Shown here: in pieces, positions 10,057-18,989 of the stretch
Position numbering within the stretch: position 1 is the first letter of the stretch
How the letters are laid out: each line of letters begins with the position of its first letter
Origin: an uncultured Microbacterium sp.
GTDB lineage: Bacteria > Actinomycetota > Actinomycetes > Actinomycetales > Microbacteriaceae
DNA length: 64,000 nt
Reading direction: 5' to 3'
Assembly (NCBI RefSeq): GCF_937927635.1
Contig: NZ_CALBRW010000016.1
Coordinates: forward strand, 1-64,000
Made by a program: the position numbers and the translations under genes
The notes under the pieces: generated by a model
Database searches by the model: none
The model's input: the letters and a program-made list of their open reading frames with translations, nothing else
What the model was told of the DNA's origin: nothing

Positions 10057-10602
10057 GTGTCCTCCGCCGCCCGCCTGAGCACGCGCACCCTGCTCGTCTG
10101 CGCGGCCATCGGCGTCGCCACAGGCATCCTCGGCGGCATCGCCGGCGTGATCACGCTGGGGGTGCTGGCCGTCACGCCGTACCTCTACGGACTCGTGCTA
10201 GGCGTGCACGTGCTGCCCGGGATCATCGCCCAGGAGGTGCTGCGGCGCCCGCTCGTCGCGCTCATCACGCACGTGATCGCCGCCCTCATCTCCAGCGCGT
10301 TCAACCCCGCGTGGTCGATGCGCTTCATCGGCACGGCGCTGCTGTTCGGCGCGATCCAGGAGGGCGTCGCAGCCCTCACCCGGTACCGCTCGTGGGGTCG
10401 CTGGCGCTTCTTCGTCTCGGCCGTGATCATCGGCGCCATCGTGGCGGTCGTGGTCGGGTTCGTCGTCGACCTCGGCCAGTTCGACACCTGGGTGCAGCTC
10501 GCGTACCTGACCATCTCGGTGCTGGGCCCGGTGGCCTGGACGGCCATCGGCATCGCCGTCGGCAACTCGCTGCGCCGGGCGGGCATCGCGCCGAAGCGCT
10601 GA
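10057..10602 (+). CDS. ECF transporter S component (YkoE-like membrane protein)
   Basis: 181 residues with about five or six membrane helices, short loops and a positively charged end. The sequence (LSTRTLLVCAAIGVATGILGG, LYGLVLGVHVLPGIIAQEVLRRP, AAIQEGVAALTRY-like segment) matches YkoE-type substrate-binding subunits of energy-coupling-factor transporters. YkoE in Bacillus is assigned to hydroxymethylpyrimidine/thiamine, but here the next genes are a fused ECF module and a siderophore-interacting reductase, so iron, heme or a siderophore is a better guess. Starts at GTG with TAGCCT six bases upstream, probably leaderless. A 209-base palindrome-rich gap separates it from the ATPase gene. Confidence 0.75.
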   Translation: MSSAARLSTRTLLVCAAIGVATGILGGIAGVITLGVLAVTPYLYGLVLGVHVLPGIIAQEVLRRPLVALITHVIAALISSAFNPAWSMRFIGTALLFGAIQEGVAALTRYRSWGRWRFFVSAVIIGAIVAVVVGFVVDLGQFDTWVQLAYLTISVLGPVAWTAIGIAVGNSLRRAGIAPKR

Positions 10603-10612
10603 CGGCGGCGCG

Positions 10613-10788
10613 GCGCGCACCACGCGCGCTGATCTTCGCGGGACCCATTTCGCGGTCTCGCGGGCGATGAGGCAGCCAGTCGAGACCCACGAGATCGCGC
10701 CGCGCGCGCCCCGGGAATGTCGCGGGTCGCAGATGGTCGGCTCTTGCGGGTTTAAGCAGCCATTCGAGCCGCGCGAAAGGGAGCGTGA
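10613..10788. repeat. Palindrome-rich intergenic region
   Basis: Contains several mutually complementary words such as GGTCTCG/CGAGACC, CGCGGGTCGC-type motifs and GGTCGGCTC/GAGCCGCGCGA, resembling the GACCCGCGA palindromes at 47611-47815. It can fold into more than one stem. It may terminate the S-component transcript or set the ratio between it and the ATPase gene. Confidence 0.45.
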
Positions 10789-10807
10789 TCAGGTAAGGGT
10801 AGGCTAA
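10789..10807 (+). promoter_or_regulatory. Possible DtxR/IdeR iron box overlapping a -10 element
   Basis: The 19 bases TCAGGTAAGGGTAGGCTAA match the published DtxR/IdeR consensus TTAGGTTAGGCTAACCTAA at 14 of 19 positions by eye. The site covers TAGGCT (10800-10805), a -10 box six bases from the GTG at 10812, so binding would block transcription. The downstream genes (ECF transporter, siderophore-interacting protein) are of the kind this regulator controls. Confidence 0.5.
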
Positions 10808-10811
10808 GTTC

Positions 10812-13337
10812 GTGGATGCAACCGCGCCCCTGCTCCGCGTGCAGAACCTCAGCGTCACGCACGTGGACGCCGCACACCCCTCGCCGTGGGGCGTGTCCTT
10901 CGATGTGCACGTCGGCGAGGTCGTGGTGCTCATGGGACCGAGCGGGTCGGGCAAGTCCACGCTCACGCTGACGCTGAACGGGCTCATCCCGCAGACCGTC
11001 GAAACCGACATGACCGGCTCAGTGGAGGTCGCTGGGCGCGACACCCGCACCACCCCGGTGTCGCAGCTGAGCACCGGCATCTCGCTGGTGTTCCAGGACC
11101 CGGACTCGCAGCTGGTCACCGGCACGGTGCTCGACGAGGTGGCCTTCGGGCTGGAGAACCTGTTGCTGCCGGCATCCGAAGTGCTCGAGCGCGCCGAGCT
11201 CGCGCTTCGCCGCGTGGGACTCTGGCACCGGCGCTCGTGGAACCCGGATCTGCTGTCCGGCGGCGGGCGCCAGCGCCTCGCGATAGCCTGCGCGCTGGCC
11301 ATGCGCTCGCGCGTGATCGTGCTCGACGAGCCCACCGCGAACCTCGACCCGCAGGGCGTCGCCGACGTGCACGCCGCGCTGGCGGAACTGGCAGCGGATG
11401 CCGAGGACCGCGCGATCGTGCTGGTGGAGCACAACGTCGATGCGGCGCTGCGGTTCGCGACGCGGGTGCTGGAACTGGATGCTGCGGGACGGGTCGTGTG
11501 GGACGGGGCGGCGGATTCTTGGCCGGGCACGGAGGGCTGGGTCCGCTCCGCGCCGGCATCCCCCGGTCGAGACATGCCCCCGCGCTCCTCCGTCGCGCTC
11601 CCGCCAGACCCGATGCCAGCTCGACCGGGGGATGCCGTCTCTGCACTCGGCGAATCGGAGTCGGATGCCGGGCCGACGCTTCGCTCCCCACGCCCCACTC
11701 CAGCCGCCGCTTCGCGCCGCCCGGAGCCTCCGGGGCGCGTGGGCCCTGCTCAGCGACCCAGTGCCGGGGCTCAGCGACCCAGCACCTCGGACACCGCCAT
11801 CTCGGTGCGGAATCTGGTGGTGCGCAAGCACAGGGACGTGGTGCTCAGCATCCCCTCCCTCGACATCGCCAAGGGCTCGTTCACGGCCATCGTGGGAGCC
11901 AACGGAGCGGGTAAGACCACACTGCTGCAGGCACTCGGCGGGGTGGTGCCACCGCCGCGCGGCACCGTGTCGATCGGCGGGCTGGATGCAGGACACGCGT
12001 CGCCACGGCAGTTGAGTTCGCACGTGGGCTTCGTGTTCCAGAACCCCGAGCACCAGTTCATCGCGGCCACCGTGCGCGAGGAGCTGGCCTTCGGCCTGAA
12101 GCTGCAACGCGTCGACCGGGCCGAGGTCGACCAGCGGGTCGACGAGATGCTCGACCGATTCGGACTGGCGTACAAGGCCGACGAGCATCCGTTCCTGCTC
12201 TCCGGCGGCGAGAAGCGGCGACTGTCGGTGGGCACCGCGCTGATCACCCGGCCCGCCGTGGTCGCCCTCGACGAGCCGACCTTCGGACAGGACGCCGAGC
12301 GCGCGACGGAGCTGCTGGACCTGCTGCAGGACCTGCAGCGGGCGGGCACCACCATCGTCATCGTCACGCACGACCTGGACCTGGTCGACGCATACGCCAC
12401 GCACACGATCGTGCTCGGCGACGGCGAGCTGATCGCGGCGGGCCCGACCGAGGAGGTGCTGCCCCAGACGGTGAGCGCGCCGACTGCCGGCATCCGCTCC
12501 TCTCCCGTCACCGAGCCCGTGCCCACCGACCCGTACGCATCGGCGCCGGCATCCGCCCGGTTCTGGCTGCACCACCTCAACCCGCTCGCGAAGCTCGCCG
12601 CGGTCGTGCCGGCGATGGCCCTACTGGTCGCAACCCGCGACCTGTTGACGCCTGCGCTGTTTCTGGTGCTGTCGTATCTGCTGGTGCTCACCGGCACGCG
12701 GATGCGGCGCAGCACCGTCGCGCTGCTACTACTCGGGATGCCCGCCGGCATCGCCGTGCTGACACTCGGCTTCGGCGTGTGGATCGCTCCCGGACAGGTC
12801 TCCGACACCGCTGTCGTGCTGCGGATCGGTGACTGGATGCTGCGCTCCGGCGCCCTCGTGATCGGCCTGGCGACCGCGCTGCGCCTGGGCGCGATCCTCG
12901 CCCTCGCCCTGGTCGGCGGGCTCAGCACCAGCGGTCCGGACCTGGTGCGCGCCACCGTGCAGCAGCTGCACGTGCCGTACCGGATCGGCTACACGGCGCT
13001 GGCCGCATACCGGTTCGTGCCGAGATTCGGCTACGAGCTGGGCGTGATCCGCGCCGCGCACCGCGTCCGAGGGCACGGCTACGGCTGGCCGCTGGGCGGG
13101 CGCGGCCCGGTCGCGCGGCTCGTCCGCGGCTGGGGGTACATCGTGCCGCTGCTGGCCTCCGGCATCCGCCACGCCGAGCGCGTCGCCCTGTCGATGGATG
13201 CCCGCGCCTTCGGCGCCCACCTCACCCGCACCGAACGCCACCTGGTGCCGTGGCGCACCCGCGACACCGTCTTCACCGCAGCGGTGCTCGTCGTGTCCGC
13301 CGCGGTGTTCATCGCCACCTTTCCGTGGCAGCTCTGA
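10812..13337 (+). CDS. Three-domain ECF transporter: two ATPases and T subunit in one chain
   Basis: 841 residues. First ATPase at about 1-245 (Walker A GPSGSGKST, signature LLSGGGRQRLA, Walker B VIVLDEPTANLD). A low-complexity linker follows at about 246-330. The second ATPase is at about 333-560 (GANGAGKTT, LLSGGEKRRLS, VVALDEPTFGQD), and from about 575 to the end is the membrane T component with about five helices and the coupling motifs AAHRVRGHGYGWP and SMDARAFGAH. In Bacillus the equivalents are YkoD (double ATPase) and YkoC. The linker contains an 84-bp inverted-repeat element (11554-11637) that is also found in the pxpBC gene. GTG start, leaderless promoter with a possible iron box. 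Confidence 0.9.
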   Translation: MDATAPLLRVQNLSVTHVDAAHPSPWGVSFDVHVGEVVVLMGPSGSGKSTLTLTLNGLIPQTVETDMTGSVEVAGRDTRTTPVSQLSTGISLVFQDPDSQLVTGTVLDEVAFGLENLLLPASEVLERAELALRRVGLWHRRSWNPDLLSGGGRQRLAIACALAMRSRVIVLDEPTANLDPQGVADVHAALAELAADAEDRAIVLVEHNVDAALRFATRVLELDAAGRVVWDGAADSWPGTEGWVRSAPASPGRDMPPRSSVALPPDPMPARPGDAVSALGESESDAGPTLRSPRPTPAAASRRPEPPGRVGPAQRPSAGAQRPSTSDTAISVRNLVVRKHRDVVLSIPSLDIAKGSFTAIVGANGAGKTTLLQALGGVVPPPRGTVSIGGLDAGHASPRQLSSHVGFVFQNPEHQFIAATVREELAFGLKLQRVDRAEVDQRVDEMLDRFGLAYKADEHPFLLSGGEKRRLSVGTALITRPAVVALDEPTFGQDAERATELLDLLQDLQRAGTTIVIVTHDLDLVDAYATHTIVLGDGELIAAGPTEEVLPQTVSAPTAGIRSSPVTEPVPTDPYASAPASARFWLHHLNPLAKLAAVVPAMALLVATRDLLTPALFLVLSYLLVLTGTRMRRSTVALLLLGMPAGIAVLTLGFGVWIAPGQVSDTAVVLRIGDWMLRSGALVIGLATALRLGAILALALVGGLSTSGPDLVRATVQQLHVPYRIGYTALAAYRFVPRFGYELGVIRAAHRVRGHGYGWPLGGRGPVARLVRGWGYIVPLLASGIRHAERVALSMDARAFGAHLTRTERHLVPWRTRDTVFTAAVLVVSAAVFIATFPWQL
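11554..11637 (+). repeat. 84-bp terminal-inverted-repeat element, copy 1, in frame within the ECF ATPase linker
   Basis: Eighteen-base ends (CGGCATCCCCCGGTCGAG at 11554-11571 and its exact complement at 11620-11637) bracket a 48-base core. Length is 28 codons, so the host frame is kept and 28 residues beginning within ASPGRDMPPRSS are added. Copy 2 at 62443-62526 differs at one base. The 12 bases before it (GTCCGCTCCGCG) are shared too, so the unit may be slightly longer on that side. It contains no gene of its own. Confidence 0.9.
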
Positions 13338-13346
13338 GAGGTCGTC

Positions 13347-13973
13347 ATGCCCATCCCCGACGGCGTGCGCCCGGTGATGCGCAATTACAGCGTGCGGTCG
13401 TTCCGTGCCGCGACATCGGATGCCGGCGCCGAGCTCGACGTGGACTTCGTGCTGCACGGCTCGGCCGCCGAGGGCACCGCAGGGCCGGCGTCGCGCTGGG
13501 CCGAGACGTGCCATGCGGGCGAGCACGTGCTGATCATCGACGAGGGCCTCTCGTTCAACCCCGCCCGCGGCGAGGACAGCGTGGTGCTGGTCGGCGATGA
13601 GACCGCACTGCCCGCCATCGCCGGGATCTGCGCCTCGCTGCCGTCGTCTGCTGTCGGCAGTGTGATCATCAAGGGGCCCGACCTGCCGGACTTCCCGCAT
13701 CCCGCCGGTATCGAGGTGGTGCGGATGGTGCGGACGGATGCCGATGTGCCCGGCGTTCGCGCTCTGGCCGCACTGCGCGAGCTGGAGCTGCCGTCCATGC
13801 CGTTCCACGCATATATCGCCGGCGAGCAGGCCCTGGCGTCCGGCGCCCGCCGGTACCTGGTCGGCGAGCGCGGGGTGGAGAAGGACCGCGTCAGCTTCAC
13901 CGGCTACTGGAAGCTCGGTGCCTCATCCCCGGCATCCCGCGCTTCGCGCGAAGCGGCATCCCGCCCCGCCTGA
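13347..13973 (+). CDS. Siderophore-interacting FAD-dependent reductase, short form
   Basis: 208 residues. Family landmarks: RNYSVRSFR (the R-x-Y-S/T-x-R flavin motif), ELDVDFVLHG, GPASRWAETC, DSVVLVGDETALPAIAGICASLP, FHAYIAGEQALASGARRYLVGERGVEKD and the terminal FTGYWKLG. These proteins reduce ferric siderophores to release iron. Usual members have about 250-280 residues with an extra N-terminal flavin-barrel part; here it begins just before the flavin motif, so about 60-90 residues are missing. GAGAGG before ATG 13347 and the 9-base gap from the ECF gene argue the short form is the true gene. The C-terminal tail (SPASRASREAASRPA) is encoded by a small palindrome near 13930-13960. Confidence 0.82.
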   Translation: MPIPDGVRPVMRNYSVRSFRAATSDAGAELDVDFVLHGSAAEGTAGPASRWAETCHAGEHVLIIDEGLSFNPARGEDSVVLVGDETALPAIAGICASLPSSAVGSVIIKGPDLPDFPHPAGIEVVRMVRTDADVPGVRALAALRELELPSMPFHAYIAGEQALASGARRYLVGERGVEKDRVSFTGYWKLGASSPASRASREAASRPA

Positions 13974-13983
13974 CCTGAAACCG

Positions 13984-14343
13984 CTACAACGCGAGGTGCA
14001 GCCGAAGCGCCTCATCCACCGCCGCCATCCGCTCCGCGCCGACCCAGCCAACCGGGCGAACGATGCGCGAAACCGCGATTGTGCGGACCTGCTCGGCCTG
14101 CGCTTTGGAGTCGCGTTCCAGTCCCGTCTCGCCTGCCGGCAGATGCACCTGGAACGGTAGGATCCGCGCAGCATTGGATGTGACGGGCACCACGGTGATG
14201 GTAGCCAGGTCACTGCGAGTGGCCATGGTGTTAGCGGTGTTGTTACTCACGATCACTGCCGGACGAGTCTTCCTCACTTCAGAACCGACAGACGGATCGA
14301 ACGAGACCATCACGATCTGCCCCCTCCGCAGCAGGCTGATCAC
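13984..14343 (-). CDS. MazF/PemK-type endoribonuclease toxin
   Basis: 119 residues. Typical start RRGQIVMVSFDPSVGSEVRKTRPAVIVSNN (G-x-I-x-x-V-x-F-D-P-x-x-G-x-E-x-x-K-x-R-P-x-V-V-V-S-N), then TITVVPVTSN and QAEQVRTIAVSRI, which hold the catalytic Arg and Thr/Ser of the family. It would cleave mRNA when not bound by the antitoxin. Its GTG start overlaps the antitoxin stop as GTGA, so synthesis is coupled. The gene ends 10 bases from the stop of the convergent siderophore-interacting gene. Confidence 0.92.
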   Translation of the reverse strand: MISLLRRGQIVMVSFDPSVGSEVRKTRPAVIVSNNTANTMATRSDLATITVVPVTSNAARILPFQVHLPAGETGLERDSKAQAEQVRTIAVSRIVRPVGWVGAERMAAVDEALRLHLAL

Positions 14344-14555
14344 GCGATCCCGTCCTCTGATGCAAGATCCCAGTCCTCGTCATAGCCCTCCGCATAGGCC
14401 TCGGCATACGCGTCGGCGAGGCGGCTCTCGCGCAGCATCCGCACGGCATCCTGCACCGCAGCAGACCGCGAGGGGTACCGCCCCTGCAGGGCTTCAGCGT
14501 CGAGGAACGCAAGATCCGCGTCACTCAGACTGAGACTCACCTTGCTGTGCGACAT
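14340..14555 (-). CDS. Ribbon-helix-helix antitoxin
   Basis: 71 residues. The N-terminal KVSLSLSDADLAFLDAEALQGRYPSRSAAVQDAVRML is a ribbon-helix-helix DNA-binding unit (strand SLSLS, then two helices). The acidic tail (LADAYAEAYAEGYDEDWDLASEDG) would wrap the toxin. Standard gene order antitoxin-toxin, with GTGA overlap. It should repress its own promoter; the upstream bases 14556-14580 contain the AT-rich ACTACCTGAGTAATACCACTA, rich in short inverted words, a plausible operator. Confidence 0.85.
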   Translation of the reverse strand: MSHSKVSLSLSDADLAFLDAEALQGRYPSRSAAVQDAVRMLRESRLADAYAEAYAEGYDEDWDLASEDGIA

Positions 14556-14619
14556 AACTTCATACTACCTGAGTAATACCACTACTGCTACCGGATGTCC
14601 CGAGCATCGCACACTTCTC

Positions 14620-14710
14620 CGTCGACTGCACGGGACCTCGGCGAGCGCACGAGATATTCACGCGAACAAGCCGTGCAGCCGGCGAGATCCCGTGCTCTCG
14701 ACGACAGAAG
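14620..14710 (-). repeat. Intergenic hairpin element family A, copy 1 (minus orientation)
   Basis: Read on the minus strand it begins CTTCTGTCGTCGAGAGCACG and closely parallels the plus-strand element at 49569-49657, with outer arms CACGGG/CCCGTG and inner CTCGCCG/CGGCGAG-type arms around a TTCGCGxGAA loop. It follows the end of the peptide transporter operon (stop at 14717) and is probably its terminator. Two copies in opposite orientation show that it is a dispersed repeat. Confidence 0.75.
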
Positions 14711-14716
14711 AGGGGG

Positions 14717-17005
<2,289 letters not shown>

Positions 17006-17030
17006 CGCCCTTCGATTTCTCACACAGTGC

Positions 17031-17963
17031 TCAACGCCGCTGCAGACGCACCTCCACGGCATCCCTCAGCCCGTCGCCGACCAGGTTGACGGCCACCACG
17101 ACGATGATGATCGCGGCGCCCGCCGGGTAGATCAGCCACCAGTAGTTCAGGAACACGTACTGCGTGCCGCCCGCGAGCATGGCCCCCCAGTCGGTCGCCG
17201 GCGGCGAGATGCCCAGCCCCAGGTAGCCGAGGTAGGCGACCAGCAGGATCGCGTCGGCGACCTGGAAGGTGGTGTTCACGATCACGGTGCCGATGACGTT
17301 CGGCATGATGTGCCTGGTGACCGAGCGCCACGACGAGCCGCCCATCACCCGTACCGCCTGCACGTACTCGCGCACGCGCAGCGTGAGGGATTCCCCGCGC
17401 ACCAGACGCGCCGGCACCAACCAGGCCGTCAGGCCGATCACGAAGATCATCACCGGCAGCGAGGGCCGCACGATCGTGACCAGGAACAGCAGCAGGAACA
17501 GGATCGGGATGGCCAGGATGGCGTCGACGATGCGCATCATCACACCGTCGATCACGCCGCCGAAGAACCCGGCGATGGCGCCCCACACGGTGCCGACGAT
17601 CGTGGCGATCGCCGCGGCCGCGAGCCCCACGATGAGGGACGTCTGCCCGCCCACCATGAGCCGGCCCAGCACGTCGTACCCCGATCCGTCGGTTCCCAGC
17701 GGATGCCCGGCGCCCGGCGCCAGGTTGGCCGAGGACAGGTCCACGCTGACCTGATCCGTGCGGTAGAGCAGCGGCCCCACGAAGCAGAACAGCAGGGCCA
17801 GCACGACCACCACGATCCCGGCGATGGCCAGCTTGTTCTGCACGAACACCTCGAATCCCAGTGAGAACAGGCTGCGCGGCTTGCCCTGCAGGTGACCGGG
17901 CTGGGTGGGTTCCGGCTGGATCGGGTCGGAGGCGGATGCCGGCCCTGCGGCCATGGTGGTCAT
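17031..17963 (-). CDS. Peptide ABC transporter permease, OppC type
   Basis: 310 residues. A cytoplasmic proline-rich tail of about 40 residues, one helix, then the conserved HPLGTDGSGYDVLGRLMVGGQTSL and five further helices with the coupling loop VQAVRVMGGSSWRSVTRHIMPN. Starts ATG at 17963, overlapping the oppB stop as ATGA. Pairs with OppB to form the channel. Confidence 0.93.
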   Translation of the reverse strand: MTTMAAGPASASDPIQPEPTQPGHLQGKPRSLFSLGFEVFVQNKLAIAGIVVVVLALLFCFVGPLLYRTDQVSVDLSSANLAPGAGHPLGTDGSGYDVLGRLMVGGQTSLIVGLAAAAIATIVGTVWGAIAGFFGGVIDGVMMRIVDAILAIPILFLLLFLVTIVRPSLPVMIFVIGLTAWLVPARLVRGESLTLRVREYVQAVRVMGGSSWRSVTRHIMPNVIGTVIVNTTFQVADAILLVAYLGYLGLGISPPATDWGAMLAGGTQYVFLNYWWLIYPAGAAIIIVVVAVNLVGDGLRDAVEVRLQRR

Positions 17964-18904
17964 AGCGTCACCCTCGGATCCACGACGGCCAGCGACACGT
18001 CGGCCAGCAGGTTGCCGATCACCGTCGCGAACGCGGTGACGATCACCACGCCGATCTCGACGGGATAGTCGGACTGCTGGGCCGCCTGCCAGAACAGCAG
18101 TCCCATGCCGGGGAAGTTGAAGATGGACTCGGTGATCAGCGCGCCGGCGAACAGCGCGGGGAGGGACAGCCCCAGCAGCGTGATGATCGGGATCAGCGCG
18201 TTGCGCAGCACATGGTGGTACAGCACCCGCGACGGCGAAGCGCCCTTGGCGCGGGCCGTGCGCACGTAGTCCTGGCTGATGTTGTCCAGCACCGACGAGC
18301 GCATGTAGCGCGAGAACCCGGCGATGCTCAGCAGCGCGAGGGTGATGATCGGCAGGATCATGGCCGGGAACTGCTGGAAGATGGGGACCACGCCGTCGGA
18401 CTGCGGCGCCTCGGGTGGCAGCCAGCCCAGCGTGGACGAGAAGATCTCGATCAGGATGAGACCGAGGAAGAACGTCGGCGCCGCGTAGAAGATGAACGAC
18501 AGCGCCGTGGCGATGTAGTCGAAGATGCGGTTGCGCCGCACGGCCTGCTGCAGGCCGATCGGGATCGCGACGATCACGGTCAGCACCAGCGAGAGCAGCG
18601 CGAGGACGATGGTCTTCGGGAGCCGCTCGGCCAACAGCGACGCGACGGACTGGTTCAGCACGTACGAGAAGCCGAAGTTGCCGGTGAACCAGCCGAACAC
18701 GCTGTCGACGTACTGCACGATCAGGGGCCTGTTCAGCCCGTTCTCCTTGTTGAACTGGGCGATCTGACCCGGCGTCGCCCGCGGCCCCAGGATGGCGTGC
18801 GCGGGCCCACCCGGCAGCGAGTGCAGCAGGATGAACACGATCACGGTGACGACGAGGACGACCAGCACCGCCTGCAGGAGGCGGCGCAGGATGTAGGTGA
18901 TCAT
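17960..18904 (-). CDS. Peptide ABC transporter permease, OppB type
   Basis: 314 residues with six helices. Standard N-terminus MITYILRRLLQAVLVVLVVTVIVF, then HSLPGGPAHAILGPRATPGQIAQFNKENGL, and the coupling loop VRTARAKGASPSRVLYHHVLRN. First permease in the operon; overlaps oppC by ATGA. An 85-base gap from the binding-protein gene holds a copy of the CCCTGAGCC repeat. Confidence 0.93.
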   Translation of the reverse strand: MITYILRRLLQAVLVVLVVTVIVFILLHSLPGGPAHAILGPRATPGQIAQFNKENGLNRPLIVQYVDSVFGWFTGNFGFSYVLNQSVASLLAERLPKTIVLALLSLVLTVIVAIPIGLQQAVRRNRIFDYIATALSFIFYAAPTFFLGLILIEIFSSTLGWLPPEAPQSDGVVPIFQQFPAMILPIITLALLSIAGFSRYMRSSVLDNISQDYVRTARAKGASPSRVLYHHVLRNALIPIITLLGLSLPALFAGALITESIFNFPGMGLLFWQAAQQSDYPVEIGVVIVTAFATVIGNLLADVSLAVVDPRVTL

Positions 18905-18946
18905 CTCGGTCGCCTCCTTTCAGCGGATGCCAGTGCTTCGACGCGT

Positions 18947-18984
18947 CGACAGGCTCAGCGACCCAGTTCCCTGAGCCCGTCGAG
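18947..18984. repeat. CCCTGAGCCTGTCG-family inverted repeat, copy 1
   Basis: CGACAGGCTCAGCGACCC (18947-18964) and CCCTGAGCCCGTCGAG (18969-18984) are near-complementary and form a stem in the gap between oppA and oppB. The same words occur at 21008-21050, 42267-42285 and 43861-43880. Here the stem could lower downstream expression relative to the abundant binding protein. Confidence 0.8.
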
Positions 18985-18989
18985 AGGAA

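Noticed and set aside
10057..10602. Assigning the S component to thiamine/hydroxymethylpyrimidine
   Set aside because: The fold is YkoE-like, but there is no thiamine gene or TPP riboswitch nearby and the neighbours point to iron.
11554..11637. The 84-bp element as an insertion sequence
   Set aside because: It is too short to hold a transposase and none is present in the window; it can only be a non-autonomous element.
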